A program made the position numbers and the translations under genes. From assembly GCF_003061515.1 (NCBI RefSeq), contig NZ_CP028924.1, forward strand, positions 2,480,001 to 2,544,000: a DNA stretch of 64,000 nt, given 5' to 3'. How positions within the stretch are numbered: the first letter of the stretch is position 1; each line of letters starts with the position of its first letter. Shown in pieces: positions 38,684-48,438 of this stretch. The notes under the pieces were generated by a model. The model saw only the letters and a list, made by a program, of their open reading frames with translations. It was not told where the DNA came from and did no database searches. Source of the DNA: Colwellia sp. Arc7-D (GTDB lineage: Bacteria; Pseudomonadota; Gammaproteobacteria; Enterobacterales; Alteromonadaceae).

Positions 38684-40222
38684 TTATTTTCTAAACATTT
38701 TTAACATACGTTTAGTGACAACAAAGCCACCAACAATGTTGATAGTGGCAATAAGTATTGCGACACCGGCGAGCAATTGAATTAACGGGCTACTATTACC
38801 CACTTGTAAAATTGCGCCAACGATAATAATGCCCGAAATGGCATTGGTTACACTCATCAATGGTGTATGCAGCGAATGACTAACATTCCACACCACGTTG
38901 TAACCAATAACACAGGCTAAAACAAACACGGTAAAATGCGACAGAAAATCAGCAGGGGCAACACTAGCAACCCAGCCAAACAGTAATGCGCCAGCTGCCA
39001 TCATGCCGTATTTTTTAGTGGGACTCATGGGTTTTTCAACTTTCACTTCAGCAGCTTTAACTGGTGCTACTTTAGGTTTAGCTGGAGCCGCACTCACCTG
39101 TATTGGCGGTGGTGGGAAAGTAATTTCGTTTTGATTAACCACGGTCATGTTACGAATAACGACATCGTCAAAATCAATATTAAGCGTACCGTCTTTTTCT
39201 TTACACAACAGTTTTGTCAAACTGACTAAGTTATTGGCATAGAGTTGTGACGACTGGTTAGGTAAGCGAGATACTAAATCGGTGTAACCTATTATTTTTA
39301 CGCCATTGGCATTAACCACTTTACCCGCTTCAGTTAATTCACAGTTGCCACCACCCGCAGCGGCTAAATCTACAATAATACTACCGGTTTTCATCGATTC
39401 AACCATTGCCGCTGTAATAAGCTTAGGGGCAGGTTTACCGGGGATCATCGCGGTGGTAATAATAATATCAACATCTTTTGCTTGTGCGGCAAACAATGCC
39501 ATTTCAGCATCGATAAAGGCTTTGCTCATTTCTTTTGCATAACCATCGCCTGAGCCAGTATCTTCTGGTTCTTCGTAGTCAAGCTCTAGAAACTCAGCGC
39601 CCATACTTTCTATTTGCTCTTTTACTTCAGGGCGAGTATCAAACGCTCGAACAATCGCCCCTAAACTACTCGCTGTACCTATGGCTGCTAAGCCCGCAAC
39701 ACCAGCACCAATAATCATAACTTTTGCTGGTGGCATTTTACCTGCAGCGGTTATTTGACCTGTTAAAAATCGTCCAAAATGATGAGTTGCTTCAATAACG
39801 GCACGATAACCGGCAATGTTAGCCATTGAACTTAATGCATCCATTGATTGGCTGCGGGTCATTCTTGGCACCATTTCCATCGCTAACGACGTAATTGACT
39901 TTTCTTTTAGCGCATTCAAAATATCTTCATTTTGAGCTGGTGCAATAAAACCAATTAAATATGCACCGTCCTTCATGGTCGCTATTTCTTCAATAGTGGG
40001 AGGATTTACTTTAAATATTATATCGGATTGCCAAACAGTTTTTTTAGTCGCGACACTTGCACCTGCGTCAATAAACTCTTGATCTGTAAAGCTTGCTTTT
40101 GTGCCACAACCTTTTTGTATTTGCACTTCAAAGCCGAGCTTGAGCAATGAAACTACCGCGGTTGGCGCGCTAGCGACTCGGTTCTCACCTGATAATGCTT
40201 CTTTGGGTATACCAATAATCAT
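38684..40222 (-). CDS. pntA: NAD(P) transhydrogenase, alpha subunit
   Basis: This 512-residue subunit has the alanine dehydrogenase-like NAD(H)-binding domain I ([54 protein letters not shown]). A Pro/Ala/Lys-rich linker follows near 380-405, and then three to four transmembrane segments at the C-terminus. This is the single-chain alpha type of Escherichia coli and not the split PntAA/PntAB type. It starts the two-gene pntAB operon. The 285-base gap upstream (40223-40507) separates it from the divergent carbonic anhydrase-like gene and shows no distinct operator. Confidence 0.95.
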   Translation of the reverse strand: MIIGIPKEALSGENRVASAPTAVVSLLKLGFEVQIQKGCGTKASFTDQEFIDAGASVATKKTVWQSDIIFKVNPPTIEEIATMKDGAYLIGFIAPAQNEDILNALKEKSITSLAMEMVPRMTRSQSMDALSSMANIAGYRAVIEATHHFGRFLTGQITAAGKMPPAKVMIIGAGVAGLAAIGTASSLGAIVRAFDTRPEVKEQIESMGAEFLELDYEEPEDTGSGDGYAKEMSKAFIDAEMALFAAQAKDVDIIITTAMIPGKPAPKLITAAMVESMKTGSIIVDLAAAGGGNCELTEAGKVVNANGVKIIGYTDLVSRLPNQSSQLYANNLVSLTKLLCKEKDGTLNIDFDDVVIRNMTVVNQNEITFPPPPIQVSAAPAKPKVAPVKAAEVKVEKPMSPTKKYGMMAAGALLFGWVASVAPADFLSHFTVFVLACVIGYNVVWNVSHSLHTPLMSVTNAISGIIIVGAILQVGNSSPLIQLLAGVAILIATINIVGGFVVTKRMLKMFRK

Positions 40223-40507
40223 AAATCACCTTTATTTCATCTAAACCCTTGCTAAGTAACCCAATATTTAACTAACTTCTGTTGAGCTACTTGTGAGAAT
40301 TTGATTCGATTGAACGTTAAAAATTATTATTATTACTAACTAGATTAATGTTTTACCATTAATTGTTTAATTTTCATACATCAAGCTTATTTATTTTCAG
40401 TATATGTTAGCGTTTATAGTTTTATCGGGTATAGCCCTAAGGTCTAGTTTGCTCTGAGATATAAATAGATTAATATGAAGAGACAAATTTAATGTAAGGA
40501 ACAATAG

Positions 40508-41029
40508 ATGATTTATCGTTTAGCTGATTTAGTCCCCAACGTAAATGAAAGTAACTTTATTGCCCCCAATGCCACACTTATCGCAGACGTTACTTTAGGT
40601 GAGCACACCAGTATTTGGTTTAATGTGGTCATTCGCGCCGATGTCGCCAGTATTAACATTGGTGAGCATACTAATATTCAAGACGGTTCCATTTTGCATG
40701 TTGATGCTCAATATCCAATGACGATTGGAAATAAGGTCACCGTAGGCCATAAAGTTATGCTACATGGCTGCACTATTGGAGATAATACATTAATTGGTAT
40801 GAATGCTGTTGTACTCAACGGTGCTAATATTGGCAAAAATTGTTTAATAGGCGCGAACAGTTTAGTCACTGAGAATATGCAAGTACCAGACGGACACCTT
40901 GTTATAGGCTCTCCAGCTAAAATTATTAAACCACTTGATGAGTCAACCCGCGAAATGTTTACAAAATCTGCTATGCACTATGTTGAAAATGGCGAACGCT
41001 ATTTAAAAGAATTACAGCAAGTAGATTAG
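40508..41029 (+). CDS. yrdA: Gamma-carbonic anhydrase-like protein (YrdA/CaiE family)
   Basis: This 173-residue left-handed beta-helix protein is built of hexapeptide repeats (IGDNTLIGMNAVVLNGANIG). Three His residues, in ILHVD, VGHKV and MLHGC, lie at the positions that bind zinc in gamma-class carbonic anhydrases. It would form a trimer in the cytoplasm. YrdA-type members often lack measurable anhydrase activity, so the enzymatic role is uncertain. AAGGA lies about seven bases before the ATG. It is transcribed alone. Confidence 0.88.
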   Translation: MIYRLADLVPNVNESNFIAPNATLIADVTLGEHTSIWFNVVIRADVASINIGEHTNIQDGSILHVDAQYPMTIGNKVTVGHKVMLHGCTIGDNTLIGMNAVVLNGANIGKNCLIGANSLVTENMQVPDGHLVIGSPAKIIKPLDESTREMFTKSAMHYVENGERYLKELQQVD

Positions 41030-41205
41030 CTTCAATATTTTTTGTCTGAATTTATTTAATTGTTAAAGTGTTAAAGCTAAAAAGTTCAGACAATTACCTT
41101 CCTCGCTAAGAGCTCACTTGTAATCGATATCAATATACAGAGTAAGTCTCTCTTGTTTTTAATACGACTTTAATGGCTAATATGCGAATTTTTTCGTTAA
41201 CTGTC

Positions 41206-41225
41206 TGGTCTATATATACAGACCA
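41206..41225. promoter_or_regulatory. 20-bp near-perfect palindrome, operator-like
   Basis: TGGTCTATATATACAGACCA has arms TGGTCTRTAT that match on both strands with one mismatch pair. Half-sites of TGGTC/GACCA type are common for GntR-family regulators (FadR, LldR, PdhR). It lies about 100 bases before the small basic protein gene, in promoter range. The remainder of the 292-base gap (41030-41321) is AT-rich without other features. Confidence 0.45.
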
Positions 41226-41321
41226 TTGATGAAGATTAAAAATATACCTTCATTAAATGTTACGTTTTTTAGTGCGATTATAAGTTTTGCACCGTTAATT
41301 AAAGCTAATTTTGAGGTTTAT

Positions 41322-41630
41322 ATGTGTAGTTCACCAAAGCCAAGAACAAAAGTTAAAGGAAAAAGCGCAACAAGTGCCAGTTTCTTATCAAGCATGTCTG
41401 CAGAATCTAGACAACGTTTTACCGAACGTGCCAATATTGCACAAGAGCGAAGAGATAATATTAAAATAGCAGAAAAAGCTAAAATATCTTCAGATAAAAA
41501 TCATTTGAGAACAAAAAAAACATCAACAAAGATAAAAGCACCAAAGCGTTCAAGTTATTGGTTGCTAACCATCAGTGTAAAAGAGTTATTTAATCTGTTG
41601 TTTTTTAGAAAAACTGGTGCAAGTCAATAA
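41322..41630 (+). CDS. Small basic protein of unknown function
   Basis: This gene encodes about 102 residues starting MCSSPKPRTKV. I chose the ATG at 41322 because GAGG lies five bases upstream; longer forms starting at 41226 (TTG) or 41229 (ATG) lack a site. The protein is rich in Lys, Arg and Ser, with a helical charged middle (SAESRQRFTERANIAQERRD) and a short hydrophobic stretch near the C-terminus (YWLLTISVKELFNLLFF). No family is recognised. A palindromic operator-like site lies about 100 bases upstream. It could be a nucleic-acid-binding or membrane-associated small protein. Confidence 0.5.
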   Translation: MCSSPKPRTKVKGKSATSASFLSSMSAESRQRFTERANIAQERRDNIKIAEKAKISSDKNHLRTKKTSTKIKAPKRSSYWLLTISVKELFNLLFFRKTGASQ

Positions 41631-41720
41631 ACTAAAATGAAAGGTCATTAGTATTTTTAGTTTATCTTCTTAATAAGATAATACTATCGCCATAATAGTG
41701 CTGTAAATTTTACTGCCACC

Positions 41721-42269
41721 TTAATCAATATCGTTCAGTGGCCACAACACGATATAGTCTTCAAAATCGTCTAACTCAACGTCGTTATCTTTGATAATTT
41801 TACCACGCACTGACATACCGGCTTGGTGCATGGCTGATTTTTTGCCATTGTGCAATAACGGGTGCCAAGACGGCATACCTCTGCCCTCTTTTAAGCGTCG
41901 ATAAGTACAACTTGGCGGCATAAAAAACACATCATCCAAGTTCTCTTGTGTTAACTGCACACAATCGGGTACCAGCACGGTTCGTTGTTCGTACTTAGAA
42001 CACTGACAGGTTTTATCGTTGAGTAAATGACAAGCAATGTTCGAGTAGCTCATTTGCTCACCTTCAGCAATATGCGTGGTTGGCATCAGCTCAGTTTCAT
42101 CGGTGGTGCTATCGTCATCAATAAACTTATTCAGACAACATTTAGCACAACCATCACATAATGATTCCCACTCAGTACGAGACATTTCATTTAATGATTT
42201 AGTTTCCCAAAAGCGTTCAACAACCACTTTTTTTGACTTTGCACTCGAACGATTATTGTTTTTACTCAT
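41721..42269 (-). CDS. ycgN: YcgN-family cysteine-cluster protein (UPF0260)
   Basis: This 182-residue protein has the YcgN cysteine pattern: CDGCAKCCLNKFID near the start, then CHLLNDKTCQCSKYEQR and the later VPDCVQLT and PPSCTYRRL. The cysteines probably bind a metal or iron-sulphur cluster. The function of the family is unknown. It belongs to the ycgL-ycgN neighbourhood that is conserved in enteric bacteria and relatives, and lies 57 bases after the lytic transglycosylase gene on the same strand. Confidence 0.9.
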   Translation of the reverse strand: MSKNNNRSSAKSKKVVVERFWETKSLNEMSRTEWESLCDGCAKCCLNKFIDDDSTTDETELMPTTHIAEGEQMSYSNIACHLLNDKTCQCSKYEQRTVLVPDCVQLTQENLDDVFFMPPSCTYRRLKEGRGMPSWHPLLHNGKKSAMHQAGMSVRGKIIKDNDVELDDFEDYIVLWPLNDID

Positions 42270-42326
42270 ATGGCTACTTATGACTGTTTATTGTGATAAT
42301 TACTTAATTTAGATGACGATAAATTA

Positions 42327-43382
42327 TTACTGAATAGGCGGAAATTTAATGTGATCAGATAAATGCCCAACCGAGCTTACAAAGTAATAAGATAAATTCC
42401 AATGCATTAAACTTTTATAGTTATTGTAAGCTAAATACGCACGCCCTTTAACACCATCAGGAAATACCAATGCCGCTTTAACATCAACCTTTGGTAGATT
42501 ACTACCATCGGTGCGTCGAATGCCTAGATCTTGCCACTGAGCTAAGGTTTTTTCGGTTTTAGCCCAAGCTTTTAACCAGTTCTTACGACCACCGGTATTA
42601 TTGGGTATCGCTAATGAGGTATCAAAATCGCTCGGGAGTTTAACCTGACGTCCCCATGTTATTTCGTCACTCCAGCCTTCTTTTTTCAGGTAATTGGCCA
42701 TAGAAGCAAAAACATCGGCTTGATTACCCCAAATATCTTTTTTTCCGTCACCATCACCGTCAACAGCATAACCAACAAAAGAAGTAGGCATAAATTGATT
42801 TTGTCCCATAGCGCCAGCCCATGAGCCTTTCATATTCGCTATATCAATATGGCCTTCTTTTAATATTTGTAACGCGGCCCATAGCTGCTTTTTAAAAAAT
42901 GCTTCGCGGCGTCCTTCATAGGCCATGGTTGATAACGCAGAAATAACATTATAGTTGCCCATAATTTTGCCAAAATTTGTTTCTAGCCCCCAAAGCGCAA
43001 TGATAAACCGTGGTTGCACGCCATATTCTGCAGCTATATTTTTCAGTAGTGCTTCATGCTCTTTATATTTTGCTCTAGCACGTTTTATTTTCCAATCAGG
43101 TACACGTTTTGGCAAATAGGTGTCGAGTGTTTCAACTGTTTCTGGTTGATTACGATCAGCTTTTACTGCTCGTTGATGAAAAATAACATTAGCGAATGAA
43201 TCGTCAATTAACGTTTGATCATAACCCTTTGCAATGGCTTCTTGCTTTAACTTAATAATATATTGTTCGAAGCTAGGTTTAGCCTCTGATGTTGTTTTTT
43301 TGTCATTAGCCATCGTTATTTGAGAAAATAGCGCGAAACATAATGAAAGTACGATGATATTTACTGAATGGGTATAGCGCAT
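42327..43382 (-). CDS. Lytic murein transglycosylase (MltB-like)
   Basis: This 351-residue protein has a signal peptide (hydrophobic to ITMA) with no lipobox Cys, so the mature enzyme should be soluble in the periplasm. The catalytic region reads FIIALWGLETNFGKIMGNY, with the Glu expected to cleave glycan strands. GSWAGAMGQNQFMPTSF follows, and then DGDGDGKKDIW, a calcium-binding-like loop found in the MltB family. Such enzymes cleave peptidoglycan to 1,6-anhydromuropeptides. Its start overlaps the ycgL stop by one base, so translation is coupled. The C-terminal peptidoglycan-binding domain of some homologues is absent. Confidence 0.92.
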   Translation of the reverse strand: MRYTHSVNIIVLSLCFALFSQITMANDKKTTSEAKPSFEQYIIKLKQEAIAKGYDQTLIDDSFANVIFHQRAVKADRNQPETVETLDTYLPKRVPDWKIKRARAKYKEHEALLKNIAAEYGVQPRFIIALWGLETNFGKIMGNYNVISALSTMAYEGRREAFFKKQLWAALQILKEGHIDIANMKGSWAGAMGQNQFMPTSFVGYAVDGDGDGKKDIWGNQADVFASMANYLKKEGWSDEITWGRQVKLPSDFDTSLAIPNNTGGRKNWLKAWAKTEKTLAQWQDLGIRRTDGSNLPKVDVKAALVFPDGVKGRAYLAYNNYKSLMHWNLSYYFVSSVGHLSDHIKFPPIQ

Positions 43383-43687
43383 TATGATATTTCTCCTTCG
43401 CTTTTATTGGCACCCGCACTATTCATGCTGGCCTTGTGGCCTTTTAGCATGTCTTCTTCTTGCGGTGTTAACTGCAGATAATAACCTTGGTCAGCTAAAC
43501 TTGTTTTTACTTTTTCTAAATCAGCAAAACCCAATTTAACTTTTGATGAAAGATTCAGCACCGTTACCATCACAGGCGTACCAAACATTTTCATTAGCGC
43601 TTCAGGTACATCAGAAAAGTCATCTCTGTTATTTACATAAAGATAAGTTTGTACTTTTTTAGAACTTTTATAAACACTACACAACAT
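43382..43687 (-). CDS. ycgL: YcgL-domain protein
   Basis: This 101-residue protein matches the YcgL family (LCSVYKSSKKVQTYLYVNNRDDF, then VPEALMKMFGTP and LTPQEEDMLKG, given here in parts). Its function is unknown. YcgL genes lie next to rnd in many gammaproteobacteria, and here rnd is the next gene upstream on the same strand, with about 80 bases between. The stop overlaps the start of the transglycosylase gene. Confidence 0.9.
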   Translation of the reverse strand: MLCSVYKSSKKVQTYLYVNNRDDFSDVPEALMKMFGTPVMVTVLNLSSKVKLGFADLEKVKTSLADQGYYLQLTPQEEDMLKGHKASMNSAGANKSEGEIS

Positions 43688-43766
43688 GATGCAGACCTAT
43701 GATTAAAGGGGTTTCGGGTGTTGTTAAGATTGTTTTCAACAACTTATCAGTCAATATTAAAGCGAC

Positions 43767-44918
43767 TTATTTAAAGTCATTTTCAACAAATGCAAGCAAC
43801 TTATCACCAAATAATGACTTACGCCAACCGCGCATAATATCGACCAATTGCGGATTATTCTCTGCGCCGTTGAGCTTAAAATGCCATGACATAAATTGGT
43901 TTATTTGTTTTTTAGAAGCAAAGTTCTCTGGCAACAAGTTAGTTTGAGTGCTGAACTCCGTAATGGCATTTTTAACTTTTTTGAAGTTTTGTTTATAGCC
44001 TGGATATTCATCAAGTCGAATTATAGGCTCAGGTAATGTAGCGTTTTTTGCTTCGGTAGCGCGTTTTAGCACTGTTAGCATAACATTACCTTTGTGGCGT
44101 ATATCAAGTACCTCTACGCCTTCAATACCTGACATAGCTCCCACACTCGTTGGGTTTACTTGCGCTAACGCAAATAAGGTATGATCTTTGGCAATAAAAC
44201 CAATTGGCCTGTCTTTTATTTTAGCTTGTTGAAAACGCCAAATAGTTAACTGCTGTAGTCGATAAAGTTGCACAGGATTTAAGCGCCAAGCCATTTTTAG
44301 ATTAAGATACAACTGGCTTTCGTCAATAGGGCTGAACTTGCGATCAACCATGACATTACTTTCTTCTTGTGCTGCATCTAGCCAACCTGCCTTTTCAATA
44401 TCAGCAAACAATAAAGGTAATATATTAAATAAATGCTCCACATCTGCAGCAGCATAGTCCAATTGCTTTTGTGTTAGCGGTCTTTTCATCCAATCAGTAC
44501 GCGACTCAGACTTATCTAACTCAATATCCGTATAATGGGCAATCATAGCAGCATAACCCATTGAAATTCCATGTCCTAAAAAGGCCATTATAATTTGGCT
44601 ATCAATAAGATTTACTGGGCGACAATTACCCGCAGTTAAAAAAACTTCTAAATCTTCTGAACAGGCATGTAATACTTTTTGAATATTTGGATTTTCTAGT
44701 AGCTGCCAAAATACGGTTAAGTCTGAAACGGCAACAGGGTCGATTAACGCTAAGGTTTCACCATCGTTTATCTGAATAAGACCCAACTTAGGATAAAGTG
44801 TTCGTGTGCGCACAAACTCAGTATCGATCGCAAGAATTTTGGCTTGGGCGTAGCGCTGACAAATTAGGTGTAATTGCTCGGAGTCTTCGATATAAATTCT
44901 TTCAATAGTTGCTTGCAC
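43767..44918 (-). CDS. rnd: Ribonuclease D
   Basis: This DEDD-type 3' exonuclease, about 383 residues, trims tRNA and other small RNA 3' ends. The Exo motifs are ILAIDTEFVRT, LHACSEDLEVF and DYAAADVEHLF (the Y-x3-D type). An HRDC domain follows at about 210-290, with a second helical domain after it. I chose the GTG at 44916-44918, preceded by AGGA at about six bases; the longest frame starts at a TTG (44939) without a site. It lies upstream of ycgL, in the usual order. Confidence 0.93.
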   Translation of the reverse strand: MQATIERIYIEDSEQLHLICQRYAQAKILAIDTEFVRTRTLYPKLGLIQINDGETLALIDPVAVSDLTVFWQLLENPNIQKVLHACSEDLEVFLTAGNCRPVNLIDSQIIMAFLGHGISMGYAAMIAHYTDIELDKSESRTDWMKRPLTQKQLDYAAADVEHLFNILPLLFADIEKAGWLDAAQEESNVMVDRKFSPIDESQLYLNLKMAWRLNPVQLYRLQQLTIWRFQQAKIKDRPIGFIAKDHTLFALAQVNPTSVGAMSGIEGVEVLDIRHKGNVMLTVLKRATEAKNATLPEPIIRLDEYPGYKQNFKKVKNAITEFSTQTNLLPENFASKKQINQFMSWHFKLNGAENNPQLVDIMRGWRKSLFGDKLLAFVENDFK

Positions 44919-45085
44919 GTCATGTCCTATATAAAACAAATAACTTAAATAAGTAACAAAAACACAGGTGGTGCGGTTTAGCCACCTTAAAGTGAATAAT
45001 AAGCTTGAGCTTAGCCGTTACCATATCTTATTTTAATAATTATTTTCTAACCAATATCAGAGTGTAATTCAACCGTTCAATACAA

Positions 45086-45125
45086 ATAAAAAATGACAAG
45101 TTCGAGATTAGTTGAACTTGTCATT
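45086..45125 (-). terminator. Intrinsic terminator after rluB
   Basis: A perfect 12-bp stem (AATGACAAGTTC at 45092-45103 and its complement at 45114-45125) with a ten-base loop is followed on the minus strand by a run of T. It lies 28 bases after the rluB stop and ends that transcript before rnd. Confidence 0.9.
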
Positions 45126-45152
45126 ATGATGTACCGAGCAATTTGTTGCTTT

Positions 45153-46013
45153 TTAACGTCTGCGTCTAGTAGCCTGTTGGCTGCGATGCTGATGCTTTTT
45201 CACTGAACGACGAATACGACGACTTTTCGCGTTATCCATCGCTTTCTCGTCTACTTTCACCTTACTTTGTGTTTCAGGTGCTAAATCAACGAGTTTTCTG
45301 TAGTAGTTTACATCTTGAAGATTCAACTCAGTCCAACCACCTAAAGGTAATTGACGTTTCATCTCCATATCACCGTATCGAACACGAATTAATCGGCTAA
45401 CTTGTACATCTTGGCTTTCCCAAAGGCGACGAACTTCGCGGTTACGTCCTTCAGATAATACAACATGGAACCAATGGTTACGGCCTTCACCACCTTTGTA
45501 TGTGATTTTTTGAAACTTAGCCGGGCCATCTTCTAACTTAACGCCGTGGCGAAGTGTTTGTAACATTGCCTCATTAACTTCACCAAATATACGTACCGCA
45601 TATTCACGCTCTACTTGTTTAGAAGGATGCATTAAACGGTTGGCAAGTTCACCATCAGTAGTGAAAAGCAGCATGCCTGAGGTGTTAATATCTAAACGAC
45701 CTACGGCAACCCAGCGACTTCCGTCTAGTTTAGGTAAGCGATCAAAAACAGTTGGGCGGCCTTCAGGGTCTTTACGTGTACACATTTCGCCTTCAGGCTT
45801 GTTGTACATTAAAACACGACACAAATCGTCAGCTAAAGGTTTTAGTTTAATTTGATGGCCGTCGACGCGAATAAGTTCATTGCCTTCAACACGGTCGCCT
45901 AAATAAGCGGTTTTGCCTTCAACGCTTACACGTCCCGCACTAATGTAGGTTTCCATTTCTCGGCGTGAACCAGCACCTGCGCGTGCTAATACTTTTTGTA
46001 ATTTTTCAGACAT
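45153..46013 (-). CDS. rluB: 23S rRNA pseudouridine(2605) synthase
   Basis: The protein from the ATG at 46011-46013 has about 286 residues and starts [19 protein letters not shown], an S4-like RNA-binding domain. The RsuA-type catalytic domain has [17 protein letters not shown], with the active-site Asp. [13 protein letters not shown] is typical of the RluB/RsuA branch. The C-terminal 40 residues are very basic and probably bind rRNA. A longer frame starts 19 codons upstream but would add a non-conserved extension. It lies downstream of scpB, as in many gammaproteobacteria. Confidence 0.93.
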   Translation of the reverse strand: MSEKLQKVLARAGAGSRREMETYISAGRVSVEGKTAYLGDRVEGNELIRVDGHQIKLKPLADDLCRVLMYNKPEGEMCTRKDPEGRPTVFDRLPKLDGSRWVAVGRLDINTSGMLLFTTDGELANRLMHPSKQVEREYAVRIFGEVNEAMLQTLRHGVKLEDGPAKFQKITYKGGEGRNHWFHVVLSEGRNREVRRLWESQDVQVSRLIRVRYGDMEMKRQLPLGGWTELNLQDVNYYRKLVDLAPETQSKVKVDEKAMDNAKSRRIRRSVKKHQHRSQQATRRRR

Positions 46014-46143
46014 AGGTCTTAACTCTCTTACGTCAGTAACTTTACAGTGAATCAGAATTATCTGATTCACTTTTACGTCTCTGTCTCTTTAAGGTTAGGG
46101 TAAATACCCTGCTTTTTTAGTTTAACGTTTCTTTCAAAAACGC

Positions 46144-46707
46144 TTAACTGGTAAAATCTTCCATTGGCATTAATGCCGGCAGTTGGTCGAGTGATGTCAG
46201 TGAAAAGTAATCAAGAAACTCTTGTGTACTCGCATACAACACAGGTCGACCGGGCACTTCCTTTTGACCTACTGTTTTTATCCAATTTCTATCGGTTAGC
46301 GTTTTAATAATATTACTACTAACAGCAACACCGCGAATGTCTTCTATTTCTCCACGGGTTATCGGTTGTTTATAAGCAATTAACGCTAATGTTTCTAAAA
46401 TAGCACGTGAGTATTTTGGTGCTTTTTCTTTGTATAAATGCGCTAAATCTTCGCTAAGCTCTGACGGTGTTTGAAAACGATAGCCAGAAGCGACTTTATT
46501 GAGTTCTACACCACGGCCTTTAAAGTCAGCTTGGATAGCGATAATGATATCACGAATACGTAGGTTACTGACACGATATTCTATTAAAAAATCGCGTTTA
46601 AGTAATTGCACCGACAATGGCTTTTCAGCAAGAAACAACGCTGCTTCGACCAGACGTTTAAGTTTGGCATCATCAATATCTTTATGGCGTATTTTATCCG
46701 TGATCAT
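46144..46707 (-). CDS. scpB: Segregation and condensation protein B
   Basis: This 187-residue protein is the kleisin-partner subunit of the SMC-ScpAB complex, made of two winged-helix domains. LKRLVEAALFLAEKPLS opens the first, and YSRAILETLALIAYKQPITRGEIEDIRGVAVS is the highly conserved second (given in family form). It lies 63 bases after scpA. The presence of scpAB implies an SMC-type condensin in this organism, not MukBEF alone; the smc gene is not in this window. Confidence 0.94.
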   Translation of the reverse strand: MITDKIRHKDIDDAKLKRLVEAALFLAEKPLSVQLLKRDFLIEYRVSNLRIRDIIIAIQADFKGRGVELNKVASGYRFQTPSELSEDLAHLYKEKAPKYSRAILETLALIAYKQPITRGEIEDIRGVAVSSNIIKTLTDRNWIKTVGQKEVPGRPVLYASTQEFLDYFSLTSLDQLPALMPMEDFTS

Positions 46708-46770
46708 TGTTGCTCATTTCACCCATATTTTTACAGCCACTCTTGCTAGTAATTTTACTCATAATTTACT

Positions 46771-47649
46771 TTAAACTTGCTTAGGTAAACAAACCCTTAT
46801 TTCGCCATAAATTTTTGTTTGTATGCATTCGATTAGTGATTCTTTAATCAGCTCTAGAATAGCTAAAAAAGTAACGACAACACCTTGTTTACCTTCTTTG
46901 ATAGTAAATAAGTCACTGAAATCACAGTAAGGTTGTTCCTGACTTGTGTTTTTTAATACCGATAAAATATGCGCCATTCGTTCTCTAGTCGACAATGACT
47001 CTTTTTGAATATGATGATGTTCATAAGCCTGTGTACGCTTCATTATGCCTTGTAAAGCATTGACTAACTCAGCGAGATCAACTTGACTATTAAGAACTTC
47101 AGGGACAAAGTTTTCAGCTAACTCAACTTTTGCTACAAAGTTATCGCGGTCTACACGAGGTAGGTCATCAATATTTTCAGCCGCTTTTTTAATCACTTCA
47201 TATTCTTGTAATTTTCTAACTAACTCTGCCCGTGGATCACCCTCTTCTTCTTCAACCGCTTGTTTGGGTAATAATAACCGTGATTTAATTTCCGCTAAAA
47301 TTGACGCCATCACTAAATACTCAGCCGCTAACTCCAATTTAATGTCTTTCATTAAATCAACATAGGTCATGTATTGCGTAGTGATGGGGGAAATGGGTAA
47401 GTCTAGAATATCAAATTTTTGTTTTCGAATTAAATACAATAAAAGGTCGAGCGGCCCTTCAAACATTTCTAAAATAACTTCTAAAGCGTCGGGCGGTATA
47501 AATAGATCTTGAGGCTTTTCTATAATGGCTTCGCCGCGTAATAACGCGAACGGTAAGACTTGCTGTAGCATTACGCCAGAGCCTGAGGTTTTATCTGGCG
47601 CTATACCTGACATAGTATCTTTGGATAACTTAACTGAATTATCAGGCAT
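46771..47649 (-). CDS. scpA: Segregation and condensation protein A (kleisin)
   Basis: This 292-residue kleisin bridges SMC heads. The N-terminal domain contains MFEGPLDLLLYLIRKQKFDI and LAAEYLVMASILAEIKSRLLLP, which bind the SMC neck. The C-terminal winged helix (GKQGVVVTFLAILELIKESLI) binds the other head. The first 45 residues are less conserved. It precedes scpB in the same operon. Confidence 0.95.
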   Translation of the reverse strand: MPDNSVKLSKDTMSGIAPDKTSGSGVMLQQVLPFALLRGEAIIEKPQDLFIPPDALEVILEMFEGPLDLLLYLIRKQKFDILDLPISPITTQYMTYVDLMKDIKLELAAEYLVMASILAEIKSRLLLPKQAVEEEEGDPRAELVRKLQEYEVIKKAAENIDDLPRVDRDNFVAKVELAENFVPEVLNSQVDLAELVNALQGIMKRTQAYEHHHIQKESLSTRERMAHILSVLKNTSQEQPYCDFSDLFTIKEGKQGVVVTFLAILELIKESLIECIQTKIYGEIRVCLPKQV

Positions 47650-47731
47650 CAGCTACTTTCAACATTTGAATTTTATGCTTCATAATTTAACTTTTATTAA
47701 CAATAACAATAACTATAACTTCAGGTAATTA

Positions 47732-48352
47732 TTATTGAAAAGGGGTTGGATCGCCCTCACCCACACGAAGTATTTCAACCTCATCATTAGAAAAGTCGAT
47801 AACCGTTGTCGGGCGTTCACCTAAATGACCACCGTTGATGATCAAATCAACTTGGTGCTCTAAAATATCGCGAATATGCTCTGGGTCAAACTCTGCTGTT
47901 TCAGCGCCAGGCATGATAAGTGTTGTCGACATTATTGGCTCACCCAGCTCTGCTAATAGCGCTTGAGCGATATTATTATCCGGAACTCGTATACCGATAG
48001 TTTTACGCTTAGGGTTTAATAAACGCTTAGGTACCTCTTTTGAACCTTTAAAAATAAAGGTATAAGGCCCAGGCGTATTGTTCTTTAATAAGCGAAAAGC
48101 ACTGTTATCAACACGCGTATATTCTGACAACTCAGATAGATCGCTACACATCAGGGTAAAGTTGTGTTCTTTATTTATGTCACGAATATTACAAATTCGT
48201 TCCAAGGCTTTTTTATCACCAATATGGCAACCTAAGGCATAACCAGAGTCTGTTGGGTAAACAATAACACCACCTTGGCTGATAATAGCAGCCGCTTGTT
48301 TCATTAAGCGACCTTGAGGGTTATCTGGGTGTACATAAAAAAACTGGCTCAT
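47732..48352 (-). CDS. yciO: YciO/Sua5-family (threonylcarbamoyl-AMP synthase-like) protein
   Basis: This protein of 206 residues starts at the ATG at 48350-48352, preceded by GGAG; an ATG four codons upstream overlaps that site. The YrdC-type fold is shown by GGVIVYPTDSGYALGCHIGDK and the KNNTPGPYTFIFKGSKEVPKR region. YciO belongs to the Sua5/YrdC superfamily, which makes the t6A precursor in tRNA modification. YciO itself may act on a related but different substrate. It lies 74 bases after the RNase AM gene, again the usual order. Confidence 0.9.
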   Translation of the reverse strand: MSQFFYVHPDNPQGRLMKQAAAIISQGGVIVYPTDSGYALGCHIGDKKALERICNIRDINKEHNFTLMCSDLSELSEYTRVDNSAFRLLKNNTPGPYTFIFKGSKEVPKRLLNPKRKTIGIRVPDNNIAQALLAELGEPIMSTTLIMPGAETAEFDPEHIRDILEHQVDLIINGGHLGERPTTVIDFSNDEVEILRVGEGDPTPFQ

Positions 48353-48438
48353 AATAAGCTCCATCTAAATTTCAAGTTTATCAACATAATGTAATATCCA
48401 CCGAGTAACATTTTAACTTATACACTGTTAATCAATAA

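Noticed and set aside
40223..40507. Possible regulatory RNA upstream of the gamma-carbonic anhydrase gene
   Set aside because: The segment around 40430-40460 has some purine-rich runs but no conserved riboswitch elements or strong stem.
46097..46118. Hairpin AGGGTA/TACCCT followed by T6 on the plus strand
   Set aside because: Both flanking genes (scpB, rluB) are on the minus strand, where the T-run would precede the stem; no plus-strand transcript is supported here.
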